The position numbers were made by a program, and so were the translations under genes. DNA of 28,059 nt from Haplomitrium mnioides (Eukaryota > Marchantiophyta > Haplomitriopsida > Calobryales): assembly GCA_049999725.1 (NCBI GenBank), contig JBNGIS010020635.1, positions 1 through 28,059 of the forward strand, in the 5' to 3' direction. Positions 1 to 8,946 of the stretch are shown piece after piece. Within the stretch, counting starts at the first letter, position 1; each line of letters opens with the position of its first letter. The notes under the pieces are model-generated. The model was not told the DNA's origin. It did no database searches and worked only from the letters and a program-made list of their open reading frames with translations.

Positions 1-1480
1 ACCCGTTGAGGCTCGAGGGTGGAGTGGGCTACATGCAGCTGGTAAAGCTGTCTTCCAGAGGTGGAAGTAAAAGAAACTCTCTTCCTAGCCTGAGGAAGTA
101 AAAGAAGAGATTCTCGCGATGGAAGTAGAAAAATTGTCTGGAGTGGAGGGTGTGTGGGTTGCTGGGCTGCAGTTGTAAGGCAGCGGGACTCATAAAGGAA
201 GTATAAATAGTCAGAATTCCAGAGGGCCTTCAAGGACTCTATTTTCTCTTGTATATTGTATAAATGTGTTTGTCTATATGTGTAGTTAGATTTCATTTCT
301 GCATGTGTGTCCCTTTGAGTTCTTAGATTAGTGGATATCAGATCAGCTGAGCAGACCCTAGGAACACACTTGAAGGGGGAGTCCAATCCCTTGACACAAG
401 TCTGGTTTCTTGGGGGTGAATACTCTCTGTTCCTGATCCTAGTTGCATAGTTAGGAACTAGTTAGGAATTAGTGCAGCTTAGGAATTAGTTAGGAATAGT
501 TGTATCAGACCTGTGACCACCCTGAAAGGGGGAGTCCAGGGCTGTGGTGTGTTCAGCTGTGCAGGTCACCAGCACCATTCTGCCCAAGCACAAATAAGGT
601 GGCAAGGCCTAAGTCATTGGGTCCTAAGAATAAAGAGGAAGAATCACACAAGAACTGGGTGTTATGGATGTGGACCTGTGAGTGTATGGCTGAAATATCT
701 GACTTGAGTGTGTAAAGAAGAAGAGTGAGAGAAGCACAACAGGCCTGTAAGGAGAAGGAGAGTCCTTAGGGCCTGAAAGTGGTAACTGGCGAGGGGCCAT
801 CTCAGAAAAGAACCTGAAAGCCCGCAATCTGTCCTCCCCTATGCTCGAAACAGGGCCTGAAAAGGTTAAGGACCGAAACAGGGGAGCGACAGTAACACTA
901 TGTATAAAGATTATAGTGATTGTCAACTCTCAGGATATCAGATTGTCTTTGAATTGTAAGGTTTGCTTTCTTTCAAACTCAATTTTGTGATTCTGTTAAA
1001 AACAAAGTAACTGATTGTATGGATATCAGTACAGATGTATATGTTTGTGATTGACAATTATAAGCTCAATTATGAGTTGAATCAGTGAAATAAACTAGTG
1101 TATGCTCTCAGAAAACTCCAATTGACAATTTCAGATGAACTAGATGTGTCAATTTTTGAATTCTACATATCTGAATGTCAAATTTATAGGTCAGATAGTT
1201 GAATTTGAGTTCCAGAATAGAGTTCTGTAGTAATTTGACTCAAACTATGATTCAGGTATGTGAATTGGTGTTCTGGACCTGTCAATTTCATAACATAGAT
1301 GTTATGCTCTATCACACAAGAAGACCTGAATTTGAAAAGGTCAATGTGTCCTCAAATCTGAGTCAAAACTGGAAAATAAGAGCTCAGAATGATCGTCAGG
1401 ACCAGGCAATCACATCTGCAGTGTCAGATCTGAAGAAAAAGTAGATTTTGACGTCAAAAGATCAATTAGAAACTTCAGAA
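1..1480. other. Unclassified intergenic or repeat-derived DNA
   Basis: No convincing coding region: the open frames here are short and have no recognisable motif. Repeat-like features are a TATAAATAG box at 202-210, two copies of a purine-rich block TGAA(A)GGGGGAGTCCA at 371-385 and 523-538, and clustered TTAGGAATTAG-type words at 450-500. The purine-rich blocks and TATA box would suit LTR-retroelement debris, but no LTR ends or primer site could be fixed. A TTAGTTAGAAATTAG-type cluster also occurs at 20943-21010 inside another unclassified insertion, so the two could belong to one family. Confidence 0.4.
202..210 (+). promoter_or_regulatory. TATA-box-like TATAAATAG
   Basis: TATAAATAG in a locally GC-richer context, followed about 30-40 bases downstream by CTCT/TTC-rich sequence. 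It matches the TATA form used by the gypsy LTRs of this window (27511-27519). No downstream gene is recognisable, so its function is only inferred. Confidence 0.3.
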
Positions 1481-1494
1481 ATCTCCCCCTTCAC

Positions 1495-1700
1495 GAACTG
1501 TTAGGTTCGGTTGAAAGCTTAGGTTCGGGAGAAAATCTATGCTTCGGTAGTTCTTATAAGTAGGTTTGGTAAACTTAATAGCTTCGGTTATAAATCTGGT
1601 AGGTTCGGCGGATTAGAATAGCTTCGCGATTAAATCTCGTTGCTTCGGGAAACTTAGTAGACTCGGTGTAGCTTTGGGTGCTTCGGAGAACAGCTCCGGT
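1495..1700 (+). repeat. Degenerate ~20-bp periodic (A)GCTTCGG / AGGTTCGG tract
   Basis: TTCGG, or a one-base variant, recurs at 1506, 1524, 1543, 1565, 1583, 1604, 1623, 1644, 1662, 1682 and 1695. Most steps are 18-22 bases. The bases between the cores differ, so only the core and its spacing are kept. It is either an old, much diverged minisatellite or a phased array of binding sites. A shorter tract with the same core and ~21-base spacing lies at 20305-20376. Confidence 0.7.
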
Positions 1701-1980
1701 ATCAAAAGCTAACGTCGCTTCACGAGCGACCTTCAAATTATCCCATAAGCAAACTCACGAAAACCAATTCATGTATATATTGCTCTCACTCGTAACCCCT
1801 TCAACGGTTACTATTAGAGAGACCCCCTCACTCCCTGCATCTGGGGGTGGGGTTTGGCTCTGACATCGACTCGACTTGCGACACGTGGCGTTGTACGATA
1901 GGCGTAGAAAAATAGATAGGGTTGGTTTCCCCTCTGAGCTAGAATAGTTTTATTATTTTTATTTTTTTTCTCAAATTTCT

Positions 1981-2480
1981 GAAACTGTGATATAGTGCCA
2001 CTTCGTCTCCCTGTTCGCCTTTCGAACTTTCCGACTTTACCAAATGCCTTTTGATCTTTCAATAAAATAATCAAATTTTGGCCGAAATGATGATAAATCG
2101 ACTTTTTGCCTTTCAATGAACTCTCAGAATAAAAATAGCATAAACTCCAAAACAGTGATAAAGTGCTGATAAGATGAATAGAATGAGCTTCGAACTTTCA
2201 AATGTTATCAAAATCACATTTTCGAACTTTCGCTGAAACACCGATATGTCACCGCTTCGAGAAGGAATTTCAAACTTTCAGAAAACACTCCATCGCACCC
2301 CTTCAAACTTTCAAAGTGTATTGTCGAAATAGCAAATGATCACCATTTCACCACCAATAGTCACTCCTTCTGAGTCGAACTTTCAAGTTTCTTCAAATCC
2401 GAAACAGTGATAGATCATCGCTCCACTCCTTGGTGACCTTTTGAAAAGCCTCGATCTGCGATGAAACGTTGATATATCTC
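1981..2480 (+). repeat. Degenerate tandem repeat with TTCGAACTTTC and GAAACAGTGATA blocks
   Basis: Two short blocks alternate through this segment. TTCGAACTTTC or close variants occur at 2021, 2189, 2221, 2269, 2302 and 2374. GAAACAGTGATA or variants occur at 1981, 2084, 2149, 2235, 2326, 2401 and 2463, at steps of about 60-100 bases. It looks like an ancient tandem array with indels. The reverse complement of the first block (GAAAGTTCGAA) occurs at about 20702-20712 and in part nearby, inside the 19657-21732 insertion. Confidence 0.6.
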
Positions 2481-2599
2481 TATTTCGGCGCTTCTTCCTC
2501 TTCGATTCTGAATTCTTCCTGAAAATTTCAGCGTTTGAAATCTGGCGATTTCTCACTCGATTCTTCACCAAATCCTTCGATTCAAATTGCTATGTAATC

Positions 2600-3056
2600 A
2601 TAATTGAATTGTGCTTCTCCTCCTGATGAGTTTGATCCAAAATTTATCACATTTGATGAAGAATGTTTGAAAACTCGAAATCTGCAATCTGGATGAGAAC
2701 TGAGCCAAATCTTGATGAAAACTTCTGATTCTTCTTGGGAAAGGATCGCCTCCTCTGGGCAACCTCAATTCTTTCTTCAGACGACTCCAATTTTGCTTGA
2801 ATGCACCAGAATTTCTGAATTTCTCCATGCTGTTCAAGAGATCCTCTTCCCTCAATATAATATAATTTAAAATTATAAAATATTGTAATTTAATGATTTA
2901 GGAGGTATGAGAAGTGGAAAAACAGAAAAATAAAATATATATAAGTACTATATGAGGAATCAAAAGAAAAAATTTGTTTTTTTTTATATTTGAAAAATGA
3001 TTGAAAAAATTTTATATAAAAAAAATATTTGAAAATTTCAGAGATTAGCTAGAGAA
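2600..3056. other. Non-coding AT-rich spacer
   Basis: AT content rises sharply after 2850, with runs of A and T up to about ten bases. I see no gene or conserved motif. If the LTR at 3071-3323 is genuine, this is where the internal part of its minus-strand element should lie, but no retroelement protein can be read here, so that body is deleted or beyond recognition. Confidence 0.4.
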
Positions 3057-3058
3057 CA

Positions 3059-3070
3059 ATGCTGATAACG
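3059..3070 (-). other. Putative retroelement primer-binding site
   Basis: On the minus strand CGTTATCAGCAT directly abuts the LTR end ACA. The identical string follows the copia 5' LTR at 12941. It shares TATCAG with the usual plant initiator-Met-tRNA primer site but is not identical to it. Confidence 0.4.
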
Positions 3071-3323
3071 TGTTGTAAAACAAAGGCCATTAGCTCATGT
3101 ATACAAGGTGAGGAATGTAGCAACAATCAATCATATGAATAATCTTTAATCTTCTTCTCCTTCTCTTCTCTCTCTTCTCTCATATAATAATAACAATCTT
3201 ACAAAGTAGAAAGGATTTAGTATGTGCTAATCTTATAGGATTAGCACTAACCCTAATCCTAATCCTAATACTCTAATCATAGGTTAAAGACTAATCATCT
3301 ATTAGTCTAACCATCTTACTACA
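3071..3323 (-). mobile_element. Lone copia-type LTR (minus strand), with adjacent primer site
   Basis: Read on the minus strand, this 253-bp segment starts TGTAGTAAGATGG and ends TTTTACAACA, so it has TG...CA ends. It is followed at once by CGTTATCAGCAT, the same string that follows the 5' LTR of the large copia element at 12940. That makes it a 5' LTR whose element extended leftward and is now lost. It contains a perfect 9-bp inverted repeat with a 6-base loop (3224-3247) and a TAAGATTGTTATTATTATATGAG AT-rich stretch. No second LTR or target duplication was found. Confidence 0.45.
3224..3247. repeat. Perfect inverted repeat, 9-bp stem and 6-base loop
   Basis: GTGCTAATC and GATTAGCAC flank TTATAG. 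It lies inside the lone LTR, so it could be an RNA structure in the LTR transcript. It is followed by telomere-like CCCTAATCCTAATCCTAAT. Confidence 0.6.
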
Positions 3324-3418
3324 TGCATTACAATAATAAAAGCTCACATTTTGAGATTCAAGAACAAGAAAAACACCTTCAAGTCAACAACCATACATTG
3401 AAGTCACAATTATCAGAA

Positions 3419-4690
3419 CATTGTGGAGGTTTTTTTGTCAGCAACAAATGATGACAATGAAGTCCAAGATCCAAATTTATTTGTTCAAAGATTAAAATGA
3501 ATTGAATCAGATGATTGCTTTAATTTTGAGGGTGATCAGCTATCCCCATTGGCAATACTTAGTCAACAAGTGAGTTCTACAAAATTTGGACTTCAAATCA
3601 AGAATGGAAGATCTTTTGGAAACAAAAAGCATTTGGAGGAATCTTCACATGACATATTAGGTAATGATTGAAGAAAAGAGTCTTAGTTACTAAATATTCC
3701 TTAGGGTTATTGCCACGGTCTACAATTGTTTAAGGAAAGATATTTTTGTATGCTCAAGATTTTGATGAAGATTTTGTTTTGGCTTGGTCGAGTTCTTCTA
3801 CATCTCAAACATTTTATACATATAAAAAAAGAATTTCTAAAGAACAAAAAACATTTTTGATTGTGCACAAGATCTCAAAGACAACGCTTTGTCTCTAATG
3901 ACAGGATTCTTATATGGATTCAATCGACCATCCAAATATAAAAGTTCTTTATGAGGGTCAAAACCCAAGTGAGTAAATTCTTTACATGACAATTCAGTGC
4001 GGAAAGTCCATCATGACGAGAGCTTTATAAAGAAAAAGTTGATGTAACATCAATTTGTAAATTGAGGACATTTTCATGTTGCTGAAATAGTTGTTTGTCA
4101 TTTTGTAAGACAGATTTCCTTAGAGTTGTTGGAGAAACTTGATGTCAACAAACCATGACAAACCAAAATACTACTTTACAATCACAAATACCAAGACAAT
4201 ACTCCAATCTTGACAATCAATTTACTTTGTCAGACAACACCATTGTATGTTGAAGAGCCTTTACATTGATGTTATATATAGAGAATGATAGAATCCAAAG
4301 GATTCAAACTATCAAGAATGCATATTCTAGAGGTATTTTTGGAAATAGAGAACTATTTGCCAAAGGATTATTCGTGCATGAATGAATGGAAACTTTTTTT
4401 CAATGACACTATCAAAGAATGCCGACTCACAAAGTATATAATTTGCTAGATAATTTTACAAAGTGGGAAGTTCATTACTACTATACAACTTATTTGAAAG
4501 AAAAGTATCCAAAATGCATTCTTTGTTTTTTTTGTTTTACTAAACATTGGAGAACACATTTTTCAAATGTCAAAATCCAAAACACAATAGATTTGTTGCT
4601 TCTAAAACATGCGAAGAAATGAAATCAATGCGGGAGAAATCTATTTTGGAGTTCGACAAAGGTAAGAAAAAGGTTATTATGATGCTCTTC
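3419..4690 (+). pseudogene. DUF7869-type transposon gene, 5' portion, decayed (copy 1)
   Basis: Several plus-strand stretches read as protein but are broken by stops and frameshifts. The first (3419-3680) is about 85 codons with two in-frame stops and includes DDNEVQDPNLFVQRLK and QLSPLAILSQQ. Near 4270-4400 NAYSRGIFGNRELFAKGLF can be read. At 4457-4675 KWEVHYYYTTYLKEK is followed, after a frame change, by KHNRF, TCEEMKSMREKSILEFDKGK and YYDALLTC. This last block is what I know as the region before the nuclease-like domain of DUF7869 proteins, where a Cys-containing stretch precedes an 'MREK' helix. A paralogous piece at 10636-10803 shares the same frame. The family assignment rests on memory of the family pattern. 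The rest of this copy is cut off by the copia LTR at 4948. Confidence 0.45.
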
Positions 4691-4816
4691 TTACTTGTTA
4701 TGTGAAAAGCTTCTTTTATTGAGCATGCTTTGAAGAGCTAGTGCTTCAAGAAATCACCAGGTGAGAGATGTCATTCTAGAACTAAAGGAAATTACTTTGT
4801 TGTAGTTTGTTAATGC

Positions 4817-4947
4817 AGCCAAGAGCGTGTTTGGAGGAAGAGAAGCGTGGAATAATTGCAACATATAAGGAGGTAAGGAAACGAATGAGAGACAACATAG
4901 CTCCAATTGTAAGAAAAATAAGCATTCATTCCAATACAATCAAGGTA
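4817..4947 (+). pseudogene. Exon-like fragment of unknown gene
   Basis: After an acceptor-like TTTGTTAATGCAG, an open frame reads PRACLEEEKRGII, then KEVRKRMRDNIAPIVRKI, and ends at AAG|GTATGT, which resembles a splice donor. The donor's TG coincides with the first bases of the LTR at 4948, so the junction may instead be the copia insertion point (AGGTA would be the target duplication). The peptide is charged and probably helical. I do not recognise it. It may be a further exon of the DUF7869-type copy just upstream or an unrelated gene. Confidence 0.3.
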
Positions 4948-5118
4948 TGTGCTTTTCAATCGCTCTCTCCTCTTCTTTGCCTCTTGTTATCTCATATATA
5001 TTATTTCATCTCATATCCTCATTACAATATTTATAACTATTCCAACTATGCGATCTAATTATAGATTAGGATAAATATTTCTAATGTTAATCCTACTTGT
5101 ACTAACCATACTTTAACA
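4948..5118 (-). mobile_element. 3' LTR of the minus-strand copia relic
   Basis: On the minus strand it begins TGTTAAAGTATGG and ends GAAAAGCACA (TG...CA). It is preceded by AAGGGGGAG, a classical polypurine tract. A GTTATAAATATTG TATA-like box lies in the middle. It is short for a plant LTR but similar in size to the other copia LTRs in this window. Confidence 0.55.
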
Positions 5119-5127
5119 CTCCCCCTT
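5119..5127 (-). other. Polypurine tract
   Basis: The minus strand reads AAGGGGGAG directly before the LTR start TGTTAAAG, the expected place for plus-strand priming of a retroelement. Confidence 0.6.
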
Positions 5128-5559
5128 GGTTATAGCATGAGGAGTGTTCTAAACATACTTACAAGTAAGCATTTAGAAAAGAAATGCCAACAAAAGTTCC
5201 TAATGTCCTATGAAAGAGAAAGATGTTGCCATATTTAAAACCCTCTTATACTACTACGAGAAAAAGATAACAACCACCAACATCTCTAGACTAAAATAAT
5301 GATAGAATTATAAAAGATTATAGGATATGAAATAAAACATATACTGATAATAGATCAAGTGAGAAAGTAAATGTAAAATGTAAAATGATTATAATAATAA
5401 ACCATAGAATAAGAGGAGATAAACTATGACAAAAGATCACCTTATAGGATGAGAATAATAATAATGAATCATGTTGGTGATAATAATTGCAATTAGTGCT
5501 ATAGGCTAATGGATAGATAGATATCATAGTGAATATGTCAACTTCTTTTTGCTAGAGAT

Positions 5560-6320
5560 GACCTGCATAAATATTGTATCCATCTACTCAACACATGCCA
5601 AGTTGTCCTCATACAACACAAAAAGATCAAGTAAGCAAAGTAAATCATAATGTAGCCTTGTATAATCAACTAGTCTCCTCAATCTAATCAACATAGATTG
5701 TAACAATGATAAAGTCATTGTTAATATGTATAATGAATAAATATAGTGCTATGTCTTCATGGTAAACCCGATAGCTAACATCTATTCCTATAATCTCTAA
5801 CACCATATTCTACCACTTTACTTAATTTCATTTATAGATTGCATGATCTGGATTATATATCCATCCTTTGTTATAGCCATGGATTGATACATAAGAAGGA
5901 TTAAAGGCCTACTCTCTAGTATTTGCATCGGAGGGACTATAGGTCAACACCCAATACTCACTCCACTAAGCCTTATAGTGGTATAGTGTGTGTAGAAGCA
6001 AATGTATAGCTTTGAGGTTTCCCCTTGGAGATATGCTCCTCTTGAATATAACAGATATTCTATCGCAGTTAGCCATCGAGGTGATGTCATATAAATCTGG
6101 GTATCCAATTTTCCATACATGTATTATGAGGTCATGTCATAGGACAAAGCCAACTAGATACTCATATGGAATAACATCCATAACTTGGGCATTTGTAAGA
6201 TGAAAGTCTCTCCCAAGTATTTGTGTACAACCTAAAGCTACAAGATATGCCTTATATCTAGCAATTTTGCCTTTAGGATTATGAATTTTGACAAATATCT
6301 ACTGATAACCACTCACTCGG
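5560..6320 (-). pseudogene. Copia reverse transcriptase relic
   Basis: The minus strand encodes VKIHNPKGKIARYKAYLVAL followed by GCTQILGRDF (about 6280-6200). This is the copia RT signature usually seen as 'K.GS..RYKARLVAKG.TQ'. After a frame change, KLDTQIYMTSP (about 6100-6065) corresponds to the 'LDTEIYMK.P' block, and FIIVTIYVD (about 5720-5690) to the catalytic YVDD region, with the second Asp lost to a stop. RNase H cannot be read between 5560 and 5127. It is not functional. Confidence 0.6.
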
Positions 6321-6448
6321 GTGTCAACAGGTGTGGCGACTACCACTATCAATAATACAGGTTCTATTATCTCCAAAAAGAAAGACTTGAGAGTTGTAAT
6401 TGATCATATAGTATTTTTGCAATTCCATATTGCCCACAATATAATCAC

Positions 6449-6712
6449 TCAAATACTCAATGCAAATCTATTCTTGGTAGGAGGTCTGCCACCTATGTTT
6501 CCTTTTCCACAAAGATAGTCACAATTATTTTGGCCATTGCCCCTCTCTCTAAATGCTTGTTCTCTACTTACAGTGGGAAATCTGCCCCTTCTAAAAGCTT
6601 GTCTTCTATTGGTATAATTATCTCTTATGTAGAAAGTGCCTTTGTTATGTGCGGGTATAGAGAAAACATTTTTAGAAGGTTGGGATATGGGCATTATGTA
6701 CATACACAACAA
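6449..6712 (-). pseudogene. Copia gag relic with degenerate zinc knuckle
   Basis: An 87-codon frame contains an Arg-rich stretch (NRRQAFRRGRFPTVSREQ) followed by NNCDYLCGKGNIGGRP. The latter looks like a CX2C-GK-GHI zinc knuckle disturbed by one extra residue and loss of the His and last Cys. It lies upstream of the RT relic on the same strand, as gag should. The zinc knuckle is damaged, so this call is tentative. Confidence 0.4.
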
Positions 6713-6719
6713 TCGCTAC

Positions 6720-7100
6720 TTTGAACCTTGAACCGATACTGAGTTCATGTTTCATTTGGCAATCGCAAAAACCAATTTTCAAATTTTAGCATCAAAAATC
6801 ATCAATTTGACACTAGTAATATTTTTTAGCAAAAATAATAATTTTATACATCCAAATTGCTTATTTTTTTAAATACATATTATATTAGAAAAAATATTTT
6901 TCTTGAGAATTTTATCAAAATTGCTTTCACAAGTTCTTCTTTAAGGAAGATGAGTGTTAGCAAACATAATATATACTAAACGTACAAGAAAATTGTTGTT
7001 AAATATTTTCAAAATAGGAAGTGATATTTTTAATTTCCAAAATTGACAAAAACATTCAAATTTTAATAGAAACATATTCAATCAAAAAATATGCTTAACG
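6720..7100. other. AT-rich spacer, nothing recognised
   Basis: About 380 bases of very AT-rich sequence between the copia relic and the 25-bp minisatellite. No open frame, LTR end or repeated unit was found. Confidence 0.5.
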
Positions 7101-7125
7101 TGTAAGGGCTTTGAACCATAGTCTT

Positions 7126-7370
7126 AAAGCTTATACATGCAAGGTTTGCTAAAGTTGATGTGCACTTGAAATGTTGAAGCCAATGCGTGAATAGACTACT
7201 GAAGCCCATGTGCACATGGACTACTAAAGCTTTTGTGTGCAGGGACAATCAAAGCCTAAGCACGCTTGGTTTGCTAAGGCCCATGCGTGCATGCACTACT
7301 AAAGCCAATGCAAGCATAGACTGCTGAAACCTTTATGTGTGGGGACTACTGAAACTCATGATTGAAGAAA
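7126..7370 (+). repeat. 25-bp minisatellite, consensus about AAGCCCATGCGYGCATGGACTACTA
   Basis: Units start at 7126, 7151, 7176, 7201, 7226, 7251, 7276, 7301, 7326 and 7351: ten copies at a strict 25-base step with no indels, although the bases have diverged. Most units contain an imperfect palindrome of the CCATGYGCAYGG type. The same core builds the 24-bp arrays at 8947 and 9283. A 25-bp period is not a multiple of three, so this array is not coding. Confidence 0.9.
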
Positions 7371-7593
7371 ACTTGTACAAAAATTCAAATAAAAAGAAAG
7401 GGAACTTCCATGCCAACATGGACTTAGTTGCTAATTTTTACAAAAACCAATACATTTTGTTCAAAAATCATTTTGTGAATGAAAATGGATCATCAAGAAA
7501 ATAGTTAATAAATTTGATTTGGAATGCAACAAGATTGAAGACCAATCACAAAATATTTTGTAAGAAATAACTTCATTATATTTGAAAAATACA
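7371..7593. other. Spacer, nothing recognised
   Basis: AT-rich sequence between the 25-bp array and the 3' end of the methyltransferase-like pseudogene. It would hold that gene's 3' untranslated region if the gene was once expressed. No clear polyadenylation signal was assigned. Confidence 0.4.
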
Positions 7594-8167
7594 CTAGTTT
7601 GCAGCTATAGCTTCAGCCCTATCCTCTTTAGAAGGAATGGTCTCATCTAAATCAATTGTCGAGAACCTTCGACATCCGTAGCCGCTAGAGAATCCTACTG
7701 AGACTTTTGTGTCCCAAAAATTGCAATAGAACCGCCACATACACCATCAGTACTAGAAGGAACAAAAATCTTAAGAGAATATAAGTAGACTGATGTCTGT
7801 TATATTCTACGGCAAGGCAATTTTGCATCAACCTCAGAGCACAGACAAGGCCTATGCTGGACCTTGAGCAAAGACCCAAGATCCAATCTTGCTCTATTGA
7901 CAAATGGTCTATAACAATATTGTACAAAGCCTGAGGGTTTTGGTACACATTTGCATGAGCATCATCTTCTGAATGTTTAAGCTTGGCCGAAATAGCTAGG
8001 CATTTGAAAACACTATGCATAGTTTGTCAAGGACCACCGCTTCCATCATGTTGCAAGTTGAAGAGTTTCATACTTTGCTTGCCCTCCTTGGTCCAATAGC
8101 CTACAGTTTAGTACTCGTTGGTGTGAGCGATTCTGGGACCACCCAAATGATGAATATTGTTTTTGTC
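7594..8167 (-). pseudogene. DNA methyltransferase-like (N4/N6 type) pseudogene, last exon with SAM-binding motif I
   Basis: The minus-strand frame opens after an acceptor (pyrimidine-rich stretch then TACTACAAG|G) and runs DKNNIHHLGGPR, YWTKEGKQSMKLFNLQ, HANVYQNPQALYNIVI, then DWILGLCSRSSIGLVCALRL and NCLAVEYNRHQSTYI. The order 'P..L......S..DW.LDLCSGSG.GLV.ALRLGRNC.AVE...Q' is the C-terminal motif X/I block of N4-cytosine/N6-adenine methyltransferases. Here FSGSG-like residues have become LCSRSS. Two in-frame stops interrupt the exon before motif I. A C-terminal tail, after a frame change, reads DETIPSKEDRAEAIAAN and stops at 7596-7594. With motif IV upstream (8475-8455), the order IV then I suggests a beta-class enzyme. 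The gene is clearly dead. The family call is from pattern memory. Confidence 0.55.
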
Positions 8168-8264
8168 CTTGTAGTAATCAAAAAAGACAAACGAGACAAA
8201 GAAAACAAAGTAGAGAGAAAAAAACAGATAACTTTAAGAATGAAAAAATCAAAATAGAACTTAC
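8168..8264 (-). other. Inferred GT-AG intron of the methyltransferase-like pseudogene
   Basis: On the minus strand a donor GTAAGTTC starts at 8264 and an acceptor ...TTTTTTGATTACTACAAG ends at 8168, giving 97 bases of T-rich sequence with stops in all frames. That is an ordinary size for a plant intron. Exon-like coding text lies on both sides. Confidence 0.5.
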
Positions 8265-8550
8265 AAGATGTAATGGACGATGGCACATCATGCCTCAAAA
8301 AAATCCTCCTCAATAATGTCGAACTGTTGAGGAGAATGGATAATAACAAAAGACCAAAAACCCGAAGCTGTAAAAGCCACAAATTTAAAGAAGAAACCAT
8401 GTCAAAAATATCATCATTGGTGAAGGGTTTGGAATTGACATGCTTGCATTTCTTAAGGTTATAACCATAAGGAATACCAACAATTGCTAAAGTGAAACAT
8501 TTGGGTTCCACCAATCCCTTCAACTATCAAGCATTGGCCTCTACGTGGAC
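8265..8550 (-). pseudogene. Methyltransferase-like pseudogene, exon with DPPY-like motif IV
   Basis: The minus strand reads LKGLVEPKCFTLAIVGIPYG then YNLKKCKHVNSKPFTNDD and IFDMVSS. After a +1-type frame change it continues FVAFTASGFWSFVIIHSPQQ, FDIIEEDFFEA and a stop. 'IPYGYN' sits where amino-methyltransferases carry the catalytic D/N-PPY motif, followed by the usual strand-helix-strand with 'A..GFW.FVI..SPQQ' (typically 'GG.LVVF'). The exon ends at the donor GTAAGT (8264). Two stops precede LKGL. In catalytic terms the first Asp of DPPY reads as Gly here. No function is possible in this copy. Confidence 0.5.
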
Positions 8551-8589
8551 TTGATAAAAAGCCATAATGATTCTACTAACATAGAACAT

Positions 8590-8829
8590 TAAGTTTTTGT
8601 CTTGCTCTTCTTGCCTCCTTTGGTTAGAGGGGCAACAGTTTCATTTTCCTACCTAGCCTTCTACTCTTTAGCTTTATGACAATAGAGCAGAAAAGAAAAA
8701 AGGTAGGATACAAGAGTTGGGGCATGGTCTTGATCTTTATGGGCTTCTTTGACCCCCGATCTTTTTCCTCCTTTGACATTGGTCGTCAATTTTTTAGCAA
8801 GCTGTCGTTTGAACATTTTGTCCCCCTAT
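8590..8829 (-). pseudogene. Lys-rich exon-like fragment, probably the same pseudogene
   Basis: After an acceptor-like GTGTATAG|GGG (8829), the minus strand reads MFKRQLAKKLTTNVKGGKRS and GVKEAHKDQDHAPTLVSYLF, then stops. A further GGKKSKTKT can be read near 8600. The high Lys content suggests a linker or nuclear localisation segment. It lies between the motif IV exon and the 9554-9923 exon on the same strand, so I assign it to one gene, but no family motif supports that. Confidence 0.35.
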
Positions 8830-8946
8830 ACACAATAGTGAGGAAAAAATCATAAGAGAAAACAAAAACAAGCACTTTGACTTTTAAAATGAACAATGGT
8901 CCAGACACGCAGGGACACTTGAGTCATTGGGCAAATGGAATCAAGT

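Larger units (their letters stand above)
4948..6712 (-). mobile_element. Decayed Ty1/copia element (minus strand), 5' end missing
   Basis: In minus-strand order there is a zinc-knuckle-like gag piece (6712-6449), a reverse transcriptase relic (about 6320-5560), unreadable sequence, a polypurine tract (5127-5119) and a 171-bp 3' LTR (5118-4948). All are riddled with stops and frameshifts. There is no room for protease and integrase between the gag-like and RT pieces, so an internal deletion is likely. No 5' LTR was found to the right of 6712. The left flank is AGGTA, a candidate target duplication whose partner is missing. Confidence 0.6.

Noticed and set aside
501-516. Primer-site-like TGTATCAGACCTGTG
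   Set aside because: Resembles TGGTATCAGAGC only in TATCAGA; no LTR end ACA lies just upstream, so an element could not be defined.
624-926. 100-codon minus-strand frame
   Set aside because: Composition is unremarkable, no motif, and other frames overlap. Not supported as a gene.
3246-3270. Telomere-like CCCTAATCCTAATCCTAAT
   Set aside because: Only about three degenerate units, lying inside an LTR; the plant telomere unit is CCCTAAA. Not evidence of an interstitial telomere.
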